This document shows, piece by piece, positions 45,386-57,480 of a stretch of DNA of 64,000 nt. Within the stretch, counting starts at the first letter, position 1. Each line of letters starts with the position of its first letter. The translations under genes were made by a program, and so were the position numbers. The DNA lies in the NCBI RefSeq assembly GCF_040373385.1, contig NZ_JBDXXH010000007.1, positions 161,392 to 225,391 of the forward strand, in the 5' to 3' direction. This stretch comes from Nitratidesulfovibrio sp. Its GTDB lineage: Bacteria > Desulfobacterota > Desulfovibrionia > Desulfovibrionales > Desulfovibrionaceae. Under the pieces are notes generated by a model that had not been told where the DNA came from, ran no database searches, and saw only the letters and a program-made list of their open reading frames with translations.

Positions 45386-45488
45386 AGTCTGACAGGCAAG
45401 GCCTACCATGCAAGATATGACAGGCAAGGCCGCGCTGCATCCTTAGCGGGCCGCACCCGCCGGACGTTGCCGATCAACGCACTGAACA

Positions 45489-45522
45489 CCTCGCCGGAAC
45501 AGTATGTTCCGGCGGGGCTTTT
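45489..45522 (+). terminator. terminator of the perR-rbr-rdl operon
   Basis: 13-bp arms (45489-45501 with 45505-45517, one wobble pair), three-base loop, then CTTTT. Good rho-independent terminator about 100 bp after rdl. Confidence 0.82.
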
Positions 45523-45680
45523 CGTGTTCTGGCATGGCTTCCCGACCGCCGATTGATAATCATCGCGGCCCGGTGGCCTCCCTTCTACCATGGCCCAGGC
45601 TCGGAAATCCTGGGGAGGGCAAGCAGCCCGGCGCGCCCGCGCGGGCGGACCATGACGCGGCCTTGCCGCGAGGAGGTTGG

Positions 45681-47450
45681 ATGCGTGACGACATGAGACC
45701 GACCACCGTTGCGCGGTGGCAACCACGGCCCGCGTGGGTGGCGGGGCTGATGCTGATGGCCTGGATGGCCGTATCGCCCGTGTCCCCGGCCCGGGCAGGC
45801 ACGACCCTGCCGGTGCCCAAATCGGGGGCGGCCCTGGCGGCCCAGGTGGCCGACGGCAAACGACTGTTCGCGAAACACTGCGGCAGCTGCCACACCGTGG
45901 GGATGGCGGGCAACGACATCCTGCCCCTGACCGGGCATATATCCACGCTGGGCATGGAGGCATACATCGAAGGGCAGGGCAAGGTGCTCGAACACATGCC
46001 GCCCTTTGCCGGGACGCGGACCGAACGCGACGCCATCGCGGCCTATGTGGCCGTGGGGCTGCACGGCAAGAAGCCGGACCGCTTCGACGAGGTGCGCATC
46101 CGGCCCCTGCGGCACGAGGTGCCGCCCTTCGATCCGGCCTCGTCGGCCCACGTGCTGCTGGCGTGGAACACCCTGGGCATGAAGTGCATCACCGATTGTG
46201 ACGTGGCCTATTCCAACCTGCCGCCCGGCAACGCGCTGGTGGCCATGCTCATCCGCAGGGGAAGCGGCGACGGCATGGGCGAGGGCAGGCCGCGCATCGT
46301 GTCCGAAGGGGTGCAGTTGGCCTACGCCGCCCCGCCGGACATGCGCCGTCCGTCCACCCAGGTGGAATACTGGAAGTACGCCAAATCCATTTCCGGCAAG
46401 GAACTGCCCCCGGACGTGTCGGTTACCGGCAAGGGCATGCTGGGCACCATGGACCTCAACCCCAAGACGGGCGCGCTGGAGGCCATCGGCATACCCCTTA
46501 CCCCCTACACCGACACCGGTGGGCTGAACCCGTACCCGGTGTTCTCGGTGCTGGCGCGCGACGCGGCATCGGGCCGGGAACTGGCCCGCACCGGCGCCGT
46601 GCTGCCCAACGGCACGGAAATGAGCTGCTGGCGCTGCCATGGCGGCAGTTGGGGCAAGCTGGGGGTAACCGGCATTTCGCCCGTGACGGCCCGCTCCATC
46701 CTGGCCACCCACGACAAGCGCAACAAGACCGACCTGTTGGCCCGATCCGATGCGGGCGTGCCCGTGCTGTGCCAGTCGTGTCATCCCGACCCGCTGCTGA
46801 ACGCCAAGGGTCGCGAAGGGGTGGTGAACCTGCCCGCCGCGCTGCACGGCTTTCATGCCAACTACCTGGCCGGGCGCGGGGCGGAGGTTTGCTCCTACTG
46901 TCATCCCGACAGTCCCATCGGCGTTACCCGTTGCCTGCGCGACAGCCATTCCGCCAAGGGCATGACCTGCGTGACCTGCCACGGCCATCTGGAGGACCAC
47001 GCCGTATCGCTGCTGAAGCGCGAGGTGGAACTGGGCAAGCCCGCCGCGCCGGGGCTGCTGCGCAACCTGACGGTACAGGGATCGCAGGGAACGAAGGCGA
47101 TCCTGCCGCGCACCCCGTGGATCCAGGAACCGGACTGCATGACCTGCCACAAGGACTACGCGCGGCCCACCATGCCGGTGAGCGCCTTCAACGTGTGGAC
47201 CGAGGGCGGACCGGGGCTGTACCGCAACCGCATGGACGCCACCGGCAAGGTGCCGTGCATCGCCTGCCACGGCAGCCCCCACGCTACCTACCCCAGCCGC
47301 AGCGATTACGGAGCCGGGCGCGATTCCATCCAGCCCTTCCAGTACCAGAAGGTGGACGCGCCCATCGGCGCGCGCGGCAACTGCATTGTCTGCCACGGCC
47401 CCACGGCCCGGCTGGACGCGGCCATGTCGCCGCATCACCCCATGCGCTGA
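45681..47450 (+). CDS. octaheme c-type cytochrome with N-terminal class I-like domain
   Basis: 589 residues with a Sec signal (hydrophobic stretch near 20-32, SPARAG). Eight CXXCH haem sites at Cys67, 316, 364, 404, 430, 486, 526 and 568. The first (CGSCH, followed by a Met-rich HTVGMAGNDI ... MEAYI segment) looks like a class I cytochrome c domain. A haem-free stretch of about 245 residues with a Cys pair (MKCITDCDV) separates it from the seven C-terminal sites. It is periplasmic or outer-surface, for electron transfer; the haem-free middle part and partner proteins are not recognised. GAGGAGG lies before the ATG at MRDDMRPT, fixing the start. Confidence 0.9.
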   Translation: MRDDMRPTTVARWQPRPAWVAGLMLMAWMAVSPVSPARAGTTLPVPKSGAALAAQVADGKRLFAKHCGSCHTVGMAGNDILPLTGHISTLGMEAYIEGQGKVLEHMPPFAGTRTERDAIAAYVAVGLHGKKPDRFDEVRIRPLRHEVPPFDPASSAHVLLAWNTLGMKCITDCDVAYSNLPPGNALVAMLIRRGSGDGMGEGRPRIVSEGVQLAYAAPPDMRRPSTQVEYWKYAKSISGKELPPDVSVTGKGMLGTMDLNPKTGALEAIGIPLTPYTDTGGLNPYPVFSVLARDAASGRELARTGAVLPNGTEMSCWRCHGGSWGKLGVTGISPVTARSILATHDKRNKTDLLARSDAGVPVLCQSCHPDPLLNAKGREGVVNLPAALHGFHANYLAGRGAEVCSYCHPDSPIGVTRCLRDSHSAKGMTCVTCHGHLEDHAVSLLKREVELGKPAAPGLLRNLTVQGSQGTKAILPRTPWIQEPDCMTCHKDYARPTMPVSAFNVWTEGGPGLYRNRMDATGKVPCIACHGSPHATYPSRSDYGAGRDSIQPFQYQKVDAPIGARGNCIVCHGPTARLDAAMSPHHPMR

Positions 47451-47505
47451 TTCCCTGCTCCGGCGTACATGCGCCGGAGCGGAATCCGGCGCGGACGCAA
47501 CGAAA

Positions 47506-47530
47506 GGGGCCGGTCCCATGGACCGGCCCC
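47506..47530 (-). terminator. hairpin between convergent cytochrome and TPR genes
   Basis: Perfect 11-bp arms (47506-47516 with 47520-47530), three-base loop. On the minus strand it is followed by TTTCGTT, fitting the end of the TPR gene. The plus strand lacks a T run. Confidence 0.7.
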
Positions 47531-47585
47531 CCTTGCATCTGCATCCTGTCGCGCCGCGTGCAGGGCACGCCGTGCGATAGCTCTG

Positions 47586-48389
47586 CTACTTGCCCATTTG
47601 GCGGGTGGCGAATTCCAGCATCTTGCGCGCCTCGTCGAAGTCCGGCTTCAGTTGCAGCGCGGCCGAGGCGGCCTTGGCCACCTTGTCCCACTTGCGCCAG
47701 TCCACGTACAGGCGGCCGATGTTGAAGAACAGGTTGGGGTCGCGCCCGGTGTACTGGGCGGCCTTGAAATAGTACTTTTCCGCCACGTCGAACTTGCCCA
47801 TCTTGCGCAGGGCCATGCCGATGCGGTTGTACAGGTGGACGGATTCCGGGCTTTGGTCCAGGGCCTGGGCCAGATAGTCGAAGGCTTCCTCGTACCGGCC
47901 CGCCTTCAGGAACCTTTCGCCGATGTCGCCCTTCAGCGCCGGATCGTCGCTGAATTCCACCACCAGTTGTCGGAACACGCCGTTGGCCGCATCGTAGTCC
48001 TTGTCGTCCAGCAGCTTCTGGCCGCGGTCCAGTTCGGCCAGCTTGCGGGCCTCCAGGGCCTTGATGTGCTCCTGCGCCTCGTTCACGGCGGCTTCGTTCA
48101 CCGCCTTGACCAGCTCGCGCACGGTGTCCAGCACCTGGCGTTCGGCACCTGGCTTGTAGTCGATCTTGAGCGGAAAGACCTTGCGCAGTTCCGGGTCGTT
48201 GTCGAGATAGGAGGACGCATCGGCCAGCATGCGCTCGAATTCTTCGCGCTCGGCCTTCATCAGCGGGTTTTTCAGCACCAGCACCAGCGCTTCATGAAAG
48301 GACTGCGCGGCAGGCATGACCTTGCCCTGGCGCAGCAGGGTGCGCACCTGGGTAAGCAGTTGTCGTGCCTTGGTGAGATCGTTGGACAT
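47586..48389 (-). CDS. tetratricopeptide repeat protein
   Basis: 267 residues, cytoplasmic. The N-terminal half is helical with charged heptads (AVNEAAVNEAQEHIKALEARKLAELDRGQKLL). TPR units follow (about 120-250): DYDAANGVFRQLVVEFSDDPALKGDIGERFLKAGRYEEAFDYLAQALDQSPESVHLYNRIGMALRKMGKFDVAEKYYFKAAQ and a further NIGRLYVDW repeat. A scaffold for protein assembly; partner unknown. Lies between the cytochrome and carA genes, in the same direction as carA but separated from it by a hairpin. Confidence 0.85.
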   Translation of the reverse strand: MSNDLTKARQLLTQVRTLLRQGKVMPAAQSFHEALVLVLKNPLMKAEREEFERMLADASSYLDNDPELRKVFPLKIDYKPGAERQVLDTVRELVKAVNEAAVNEAQEHIKALEARKLAELDRGQKLLDDKDYDAANGVFRQLVVEFSDDPALKGDIGERFLKAGRYEEAFDYLAQALDQSPESVHLYNRIGMALRKMGKFDVAEKYYFKAAQYTGRDPNLFFNIGRLYVDWRKWDKVAKAASAALQLKPDFDEARKMLEFATRQMGK

Positions 48390-48443
48390 GCATCGCCCCC
48401 GGACTGGCGTGGCGCGGAAAGGGGCAGCGCCCCGTATGCAAAG

Positions 48444-48473
48444 GGGGGCGCGGCGTGCCTGTTCCGCGCCCCC
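48444..48473 (-). terminator. hairpin after carA
   Basis: Perfect 10-bp arms (48444-48453 with 48464-48473), ten-base loop; on the minus strand followed by CTTTGC. A weak terminator of the kdsB-carA unit. Confidence 0.55.
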
Positions 48474-48508
48474 TGCGTTACGTCATATTCACTCGCGGAC
48501 GTGCTTTC

Positions 48509-49635
<1,127 letters not shown>

Positions 49636-49639
<4 letters not shown>

Positions 49640-50478
49640 CCTTCGTTCTCCCCAAGCAGGTTGATGATGATGCCGATGTCTTCGGGCCGGTCCACCCCGT
49701 GGGTACGGTAGGTGGTGGTCACGACCCGGATGGGAATGCCGTTTTCGAGCAGTCGCAGCTGCTCCAGTTTCTCGCGCCGTTCAAGGGAAGAGGGCGCCAG
49801 TTGCGTGAAGGCGCGCAGCGCCTCCAGCCGGAAGGCGTACAGCCCGACATGGCCGAGGTAGGCCGGGCCGGGGCAGTCCCCGTGCGCGCCGTCGTCCCGT
49901 GCGAAGGGGATGGCCGCGCGCGAAAAGTACAGTGCGTCGCCGTTGGCCGCCGTGACCACCTTGACCCGGTCGGGGCTGGCGGCATCCGCCGCGTCGATGG
50001 TCATGGCCAGGGTTGTCACGCGCACCCGCGCGCCGTCTGCCCCGTTCGGCCCGCTCGGCCCGCCCGGCCCGCTCGTCCCGGCGGCAAACGGGGCCACCAG
50101 CTGGCTGAGCATGCGCGGATCCAGCGCGGGTTCGTCGCCCTGGATGTTCACCACCACCGCGTCATCGGATAATGTCGCGCCATCGGCCCCCCCTTCGCCA
50201 CGGCCCAGCAGGCAGGCCGCCTCGTACACCCGGTCGGTACCGCTTTCATGGTCGGGCCGGGTCATGACGCAAGGCACGTCCAGCCGGTGCGCCGCTTCCG
50301 CGATGCGCTCGTCGTCCGTGGCCAGCACCACCTTGCAGAATTCCGGGCAGCGGGCCGCGCGCTGGTACACATGCCAGAACATGGGCATGCCCGCGATATC
50401 GGCCAGCGGCTTGCCGGGAAAACGGGACGAGGCGTAGCGTGCGGGAATGATGCCGTAGCAGGTGGGGAATGCCGTCAT
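49636..50478 (-). CDS. kdsB: 3-deoxy-manno-octulosonate cytidylyltransferase
   Basis: 280 residues; activates KDO with CTP for lipid A/core assembly. Motifs: [21 protein letters not shown] at the N-terminus, [43 protein letters not shown] and [15 protein letters not shown]. Compared with the usual length of about 250, it has a Gly/Pro-rich insert near 145-163 ([12 protein letters not shown]) encoded by short DNA repeats of CGGCCCG type. First gene of the kdsB-carA unit. The two functions are unrelated, so the coupling looks like simple gene packing. Confidence 0.93.
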
Positions 50479-50949
50479 CTCGTCGGGTGGCCCTGTGGCC
50501 TGCGGTTGGGGTGCGGAGCCATTGGGGTAATGCTCCAGGCGCGAAACTTTCGGACAATAACTGAAAATATCAGGCCGGGAAAGCGTCTTGTTCGGGTTAC
50601 TGCATCAGTCCGGAATGGCTGACGAAAATGTAAAACGCCCTGGGGCGGCGCACGGTGCGTCACCATCCGCCCCGGTCCCCTCCCGGCATGCGACGTCCCG
50701 TTGCCGCCTGTCGGCCATGGTCCGGCGGTTGACCGCTCTCCTCAGGTGTAGCATAACTCCGCTTCTCGCGCGGGCAAGACCCGCCCCCCTTTTTTGTCGC
50801 GCCGCCCCCGTTTCAGACCCGCCAGCGTCTCCCTTTCGGGCGGCCCCTTCACCGGACCGGCCGGTCGTTTTCGTTCAGGACATTTCCCGGCGTACCGGAC
50901 AGAGCCGGGCGTCCCTGCCCCATCCCAGACCCATTCAAGGACCATTGCC
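50479..50949. other. divergent region between kdsB and prfC
   Basis: 471 bases with no supported gene or strong hairpin. AT-richer around 50545-50640 than the flanks, probably the promoter region of kdsB-carA. Frames through it are short and Arg/Pro-rich. Confidence 0.4.
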
Positions 50950-52539
<1,590 letters not shown>

Positions 52540-52623
52540 AGGGTGTCGTCCTTTGCCCGCTGGCGGAGGGGTGGGAACAGCGCGGTGACGCTGCTGGCGG
52601 AATCCGCGCTCTGCGGTCGTCAT

Positions 52624-52655
52624 CCGTAAGATTCGCGCAAGCGCTCATCCAACGG
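52624..52655. repeat. dispersed palindromic repeat, copy 2
   Basis: CCGTAAG ... AACGG element with inner motif TCGCGCAAGCGC. Same family as 20582-20611, 58861-58887 and 58936-58967. It lies about 85 bp after prfC. Confidence 0.7.
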
Positions 52656-52690
52656 CTGTCGCCTTTCACTGCCGGGCTGCGTTGGCTTGG

Positions 52691-52734
52691 CATTTTTGAT
52701 GCTCACATACAGGAGTATGCTCCGCTCAAAAATG
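52691..52734. repeat. hairpin with conserved core, partner of the element at 20.5 kb
   Basis: Perfect 9-bp arms CATTTTTGA and TCAAAAATG enclose a 26-base core. Read on the minus strand the core contains GGAGCATACTC and TATGTGA, close to GGAGCGTACTC and TACGTGA at 20505-20557, whose arms are different. Both elements sit within about 100 bp of a CCGTAAG-type palindrome. Confidence 0.6.
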
Positions 52735-52794
52735 TCAATCCGCCTTGCCCGGCAGCGAAATCCGTAATTCCTTGCATCGCCCCCGCACCAGCCC

Positions 52795-52818
52795 CCCGCA
52801 GCGGAAGCCCGCTGCGGG
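52795..52818. repeat. GC hairpin in the prfC-kinase gap
   Basis: Perfect 10-bp arms (52795-52804 with 52809-52818) and a four-base loop. Followed by AT-rich sequence without a T run. Role unknown. Confidence 0.5.
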
Positions 52819-52882
52819 ATATAAGGAAAAAGAACATAGCGGGATTGGCAGAAAGAGAAAGACCCACGATGTGTGAAATTCA

Positions 52883-52906
52883 AAGGCCCGGCATATGCCG
52901 GGCCTT
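52883..52906 (-). terminator. terminator of the hybrid kinase gene
   Basis: 24-base perfect palindrome AAGGCCCGGCAT ... GCCGGGCCTT. On the minus strand it is followed by TGAATTTC, a modest T-rich tail, 60 bp after the kinase stop. Confidence 0.65.
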
Positions 52907-52965
52907 CGTGCGTTGTGGGGAAAGTGCGGGAAAAGAAAAGGGGAAGGCGTGTGGGCCGTTGGCGG

Positions 52966-55900
52966 CTATGCCGCGCCCGTGCTGCCGCCCATGCCGTTGC
53001 CCGTGGCACCTCGCTTTTCGCGGTAGCGTGCCACCTGCCGTTCGATGGCCGCGAACAGGGCCTCACGGTTCACCGGCTTGGCCACGAAGTCGTCCATGCC
53101 CTCGGCCAGGAAGCGGTCGCGGTCGCCCTGCATGGCATGGGCGGTCAGCGCGATGACCGGCACGTCGGCCCAGGCCGCTCCCTGCGCCGCCGCCTCGCGG
53201 ATGCGGCGGGTGGCCTCCAGCCCGCTGACCACGGGCATCTGCACGTCCATCAGCACCACGTCGAAGGGGACATGCCCTGCCTCTTCATGCGTTCCGTCGT
53301 CCGTCAGGGCGTCCGGCACAGCATGCGTCCCGTCGCCGGGTTTGCCGCCTCCGCCGCTTTCGCAATTCCTGCCGCCGGGGGCGCAGCCCTCGCGCAGGCG
53401 GTCCAGAGCCTCCTGTCCGTCAACGGCCAGGTGCACGTCGTAGCCGCGCTCATGCAGGAAGAAGGTCAAGAATTCGCGGTTCAGGTCATTGTCTTCCGCC
53501 AGCAGCACGCACAGGGCGCGGTCCGCTTGCTGCCTGCCATGGGCGTCGGCCCGTTGCGCCCCGGGCGACCCGCCAGCCGGACGGTCCGGCGTATCCCGGC
53601 TGGCCAGGCGCAGGTCGGTGGGGTCGGCGGCGCCGTGCGGAGCATCCTTGTCCATGGGCACGGTGAACCAGAACTGGCTGCCCTTGCCGGGCGTGCTGTC
53701 CACGCCGATGTCGCCGCCCTGCAAGCGCACGATGTGCCGCGAGATGGCAAGGCCGAGGCCGCTGCCGCTGTGCCGCCGGGTGTGCGACCCATCGGCCTGC
53801 GAGAAGCTTTCGAACAGCAGGGGCAGCTTGTCCGCCGTGATGCCGGGGCCGGTGTCCTGCACGGTGAAACGCAGGCAGCCGCCGGGCCGTGGGCACTCGG
53901 CGTTGCGGCGCACGTCCACGTGCACGCTGCCCGCGTCGGTGAATTTAACGGCGTTGCCCGCCAGGTTCACCAGCACCTGGCGCAGCCGCAGCGGGTCGCC
54001 CTGCAACCGGGCGGGGGCCCCGGCGTCGATGTGCACGGTAAGCGACAGTCCCTTGCGTTCCGCCTGCACGGCCAGCGGGGCCAGCGCGTCGTTGACGGCG
54101 GCGCGCAGGTCGTACTCCACCTGGTCCAGCCCCAGCCGCCCGGCCTCCATGCGCGAAAAGTCCAGCAGATCGTTGATCACGTGCAGCAACCCCTCGGACA
54201 CGTTGCGGATCATGGAAAGGTAGCGGGCCTGTTCGTCGTCGTGGGCGGGGGGTGTTGCGTCGTGCAGGCGTGAAAGGGCCACGTCCACGATGCCCAGAAT
54301 GCCCGAAAGCGGGGTGCGCATTTCGTGGCTGATGTTGGCCACGAACTGGCTCTTCAGCTCGTTGGCGCTTTCGGCTTCTTCCTTGGCCTTTTGCAGGGCC
54401 TGTTCCGCCTCGTGCAGGCGGCTGATGTCCTGGAAGGCGCCACGTGCCCGCACCGGCCTGCCGTCCGGCCCGCGCTGCACCACGGCCTTCATCTGCCCCA
54501 TCATCCGCCGTCCCTTGGCCGTAAGCAGGGGGATGTTGTCCCAGAAGACGGATTCCGGCTCGTCGGCGGGTTCGGTGAGCATCCGTTCGAACTGGGTGAC
54601 GTAGTCCGGCGCGTAGAGGTGGCAGCCCTCCAGCGGGCGGGGCAGCGGCGTGCCCGGCTCCACCTCGAGCAGGGCGTACAGCCCCGGCGACCAGTAGGTG
54701 GCCACGTCGTTGGCGATGTCGAAATCGAAACTGCCAAGCCCCGCGATAAGCTGGGCCTCCTGCAACCGGGCCTCGCTGTCGCGCAGGGCCTGTTCCGTCT
54801 CGTGCAGGCGGGTGATGTCCTGGAAGGTGCCGCGCATGCGTACGGGGGCGCCGTCCGGTCCGCGCTGCACCACGGCTTGCATGTGCGCCACGCCCTTCTT
54901 GCCGCTGGTCGTGACGTAGGGCACGGTTTCCGAATGGATGGTTTCCGGCGCGGGGTCGCGTGAGACTTGCAGTTCGTTGAACCAGTCGGCGCGTTCCGGC
55001 GAATGGACGGCGCTGCCCCGGGACGGCGGCGGTGGGGGCTGGGACGGGTCCAGTTCCAGCAGGGCGAACAGGCCGGGCGACCAGTAGTCGGCCCGGTCGT
55101 GCACCAGGTCCAGGTCAAAGCTGCCCATGCGGGCTATCTGCTGCGCTTCCTGCAACCGGGCCTCGCTGTCGCGCAGGGCCTGTTCCGCCTCGCGCAGGGC
55201 GGTAATGTCCTGGAAGGTGCCCCGGATGTGCTCGGGCAGGCCGTCCGCGCCGTGGCGGGCCATCAGGTGCAGGCGACCGAAGCCGCGCCGCCCGGTGGCG
55301 GAGACGTAGGGAAACGAGCGCAGCACCGTGGTTTCCGGCCTGTCCGACGGGGTGGCCAGAAACGCTTCGAACCACGGCGCGGTTTCCGGTGCGTGGCGGC
55401 GGAAGGCCTGACCCGGCACCAGCGGGCCGTCGTGCGGGTCCAGGTCCAGCAGCCGGAACAGCCCCGGCGACCAGAACGCCTCGCTGTCGCGCAGGTTGAC
55501 GGAATAGCTGCCCATGCGGGCGATGAACTGGGCCTCGTTGAGCCGGGCTTCGCTGTCGCGCAGGGCCAGTTCCGCCTCGCGCAGGCTGGTGATGTCCAGG
55601 AAGGTGCCCTGGGCGTGCAGGGGCAGGCGGTCCGGCCCGCGCGTGACCCGGCAGCGGAATTGGCCCCAGCCCTGCCGCCCGCCCTGGGTGCGGTAGGGAA
55701 AGACGCGTTGCAGTTCGGTCACCGGCTCGTCAGAGATGATGGCCACGTGCTCGTGGTACCAGCCCAATTCTTCCGGTGCGTGGATGGCGAACACCTCCGC
55801 CGGTGGCGGGGGCGGCAGCGCGGGATCGTGGCCGAGCATCTCGTACAGTCCGGCGGACCACTCGAACGCCCCGGTGTCCATGTGCAGTTCGAAGCTGCCC

Positions 55901-57480
55901 ATGCGGGCTATCTGCTGCGCTTCCTGCAGACGGGCCTCGCTGTGGCGCAGGGCCAGGCGGGCCGCCTCGCGCTGGGTGATGTCCTGCAACACGGCCATGC
56001 ACCGGGCGGGCATGCCGGTTTCGGGGGCCTCGTGCAGGGGGCGCAGGCGCACCTCGTGGATGCGCTCGCCCACGGCCATGGTGAAGGTGGTCTCGGAACC
56101 CGCCAGGGCTGCCTGCAACTGTTCCTCGAAGGGCAGCGCCACCTGCGGGGGCAGCACGTCGGATGGGGTGGCCCCCTCCAGCCGCTGGCGGGGCACCAGC
56201 AACCCTGCCAGGCCCAGCCCATCGGCCAGCAGGCAACGCATGCCACCGTCAAAAAGCATGATGGCGCCATCGGGATAGTTTTCGGCCAGGGCGCGGTAGC
56301 GGGCTTCGCTGTGGCGCAGGGCGGTCTCTGCCTCCAGCCGCTGCCCGCGCTGGCGGCTGGCCGACCAGGCCAGCAGCGAGACGGCCATGCACAGGGCCAG
56401 GGACATGCCCACGTTGGCCACCGTCTGCCTGCGCCACCCGGACAGCACGAGGTGCAGCGGGGTGTGCATGGTCATGCGGAAGGGAAAGTCGCGCAGTTGG
56501 TGCACCGCCACCAGGGCCTCGTCCGTTTCGGCGATGCGCAGGCCGGGTACGCCGATCCCCTTGCCGGGAATGTCGGCGAGGGGGGCGCCGTCGAACGACG
56601 ATGACGTTTCCGGGGGCAGGGCAGGGCGGGGCGCCGTTGCGGTCTGGCCGGGGCGGGAAGCGTCGGATGGCATGTCCGATGCGCCGTCCGGTACTGCGCC
56701 CGGTGCGCCTTCCGGCATGGTTTCCGGCCAGGCGCCGCTGGCTGCGGCCACCGATGCGCGCACGCAGGCCACCCCGGCACCGGGCGGCCACACCACCAGG
56801 GGCGAGGCATCCATGTCGAGCAGCACGGAGCATTCCGCGCCGTCCGGGTCGTAGTCCTGGTAGCGGTCGTGGAAGAACACCGGATTGACCAGGGCCACCA
56901 GCACCCCGGCAAGGCTGCCGTCCGGCCCGGAAACGCGGCGGCTCAGCAGCATCCGGGGGGGCGTGTTTCCGTGCGGGCTGGTGGGCGGCATGTGCAGCCG
57001 CATCAGGTGGAAATCGCGCAGCAGGTCGCGGTGGGCGGGCAGCGCCACATGGCGCAACTGGGATTCGGCCTCGGCGGGCAGCGGGCCGGTGGTGGTCATC
57101 ACGCGCCCGTCCGGGGCGAGCAGGGCCAGTTCCAGCACGTGGGGGCGCAGCAGGTCCAGCCGCTGGCGCAGCATGGTGTCGAGCGCGCGGGGTGCGGGGT
57201 CGGGCACGCTGCCGGATATGTCGAAGGCCAGGGCGGCCAGCGCAAGGTCCATGGTCTGGAGCAGCGCGCTGACATGCTCGCCCATCAGGCGCAACTGGCC
57301 TTCCAGGCGCAGGCGGGCCATGTCCATGTGTCGTTCGCGTTCGCGCAGCACATGGGTGGCGCTGGTTGCCACCACCGCCGCCAGCACCACCAGCAGCACC
57401 CAGCCGAGCATGCTGTCGCCAAGGCGCGCCGGAGGGACGCGCGGGCGTTGGGGCGGCGGTGGCGCGGCGGGGTCAGCCAT
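52966..57480 (-). CDS. membrane hybrid sensor histidine kinase with five PAS domains and receiver
   Basis: 1504 residues. A membrane helix near 22-42 and another near 355-375 flank a periplasmic sensor region. Then come five PAS domains (near 393, 520, 650, 773 and 903 onward); the last four share an almost identical opening (ALRDSEARLQEAQ, ARMGSF). HisKA follows with phospho-His in FVANISHEMRTPLSG (near 1050), then HATPase (LVNLAGNAVKFTD, DTGPGI, HSGSGLGLAIS) and a receiver with Asp in VDVVLMDVQMPVVSG (near 1412). A 38-residue Gly/His-rich insert precedes the receiver Asp. The start at MADPAAPPP overlaps the hemW end by eight bases; a longer Pro-rich N-terminus at 57582 lies inside hemW and is less likely. 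Signal and target unknown. Confidence 0.88.
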   Translation of the reverse strand: MADPAAPPPPQRPRVPPARLGDSMLGWVLLVVLAAVVATSATHVLRERERHMDMARLRLEGQLRLMGEHVSALLQTMDLALAALAFDISGSVPDPAPRALDTMLRQRLDLLRPHVLELALLAPDGRVMTTTGPLPAEAESQLRHVALPAHRDLLRDFHLMRLHMPPTSPHGNTPPRMLLSRRVSGPDGSLAGVLVALVNPVFFHDRYQDYDPDGAECSVLLDMDASPLVVWPPGAGVACVRASVAAASGAWPETMPEGAPGAVPDGASDMPSDASRPGQTATAPRPALPPETSSSFDGAPLADIPGKGIGVPGLRIAETDEALVAVHQLRDFPFRMTMHTPLHLVLSGWRRQTVANVGMSLALCMAVSLLAWSASRQRGQRLEAETALRHSEARYRALAENYPDGAIMLFDGGMRCLLADGLGLAGLLVPRQRLEGATPSDVLPPQVALPFEEQLQAALAGSETTFTMAVGERIHEVRLRPLHEAPETGMPARCMAVLQDITQREAARLALRHSEARLQEAQQIARMGSFELHMDTGAFEWSAGLYEMLGHDPALPPPPPAEVFAIHAPEELGWYHEHVAIISDEPVTELQRVFPYRTQGGRQGWGQFRCRVTRGPDRLPLHAQGTFLDITSLREAELALRDSEARLNEAQFIARMGSYSVNLRDSEAFWSPGLFRLLDLDPHDGPLVPGQAFRRHAPETAPWFEAFLATPSDRPETTVLRSFPYVSATGRRGFGRLHLMARHGADGLPEHIRGTFQDITALREAEQALRDSEARLQEAQQIARMGSFDLDLVHDRADYWSPGLFALLELDPSQPPPPPSRGSAVHSPERADWFNELQVSRDPAPETIHSETVPYVTTSGKKGVAHMQAVVQRGPDGAPVRMRGTFQDITRLHETEQALRDSEARLQEAQLIAGLGSFDFDIANDVATYWSPGLYALLEVEPGTPLPRPLEGCHLYAPDYVTQFERMLTEPADEPESVFWDNIPLLTAKGRRMMGQMKAVVQRGPDGRPVRARGAFQDISRLHEAEQALQKAKEEAESANELKSQFVANISHEMRTPLSGILGIVDVALSRLHDATPPAHDDEQARYLSMIRNVSEGLLHVINDLLDFSRMEAGRLGLDQVEYDLRAAVNDALAPLAVQAERKGLSLTVHIDAGAPARLQGDPLRLRQVLVNLAGNAVKFTDAGSVHVDVRRNAECPRPGGCLRFTVQDTGPGITADKLPLLFESFSQADGSHTRRHSGSGLGLAISRHIVRLQGGDIGVDSTPGKGSQFWFTVPMDKDAPHGAADPTDLRLASRDTPDRPAGGSPGAQRADAHGRQQADRALCVLLAEDNDLNREFLTFFLHERGYDVHLAVDGQEALDRLREGCAPGGRNCESGGGGKPGDGTHAVPDALTDDGTHEEAGHVPFDVVLMDVQMPVVSGLEATRRIREAAAQGAAWADVPVIALTAHAMQGDRDRFLAEGMDDFVAKPVNREALFAAIERQVARYREKRGATGNGMGGSTGAA

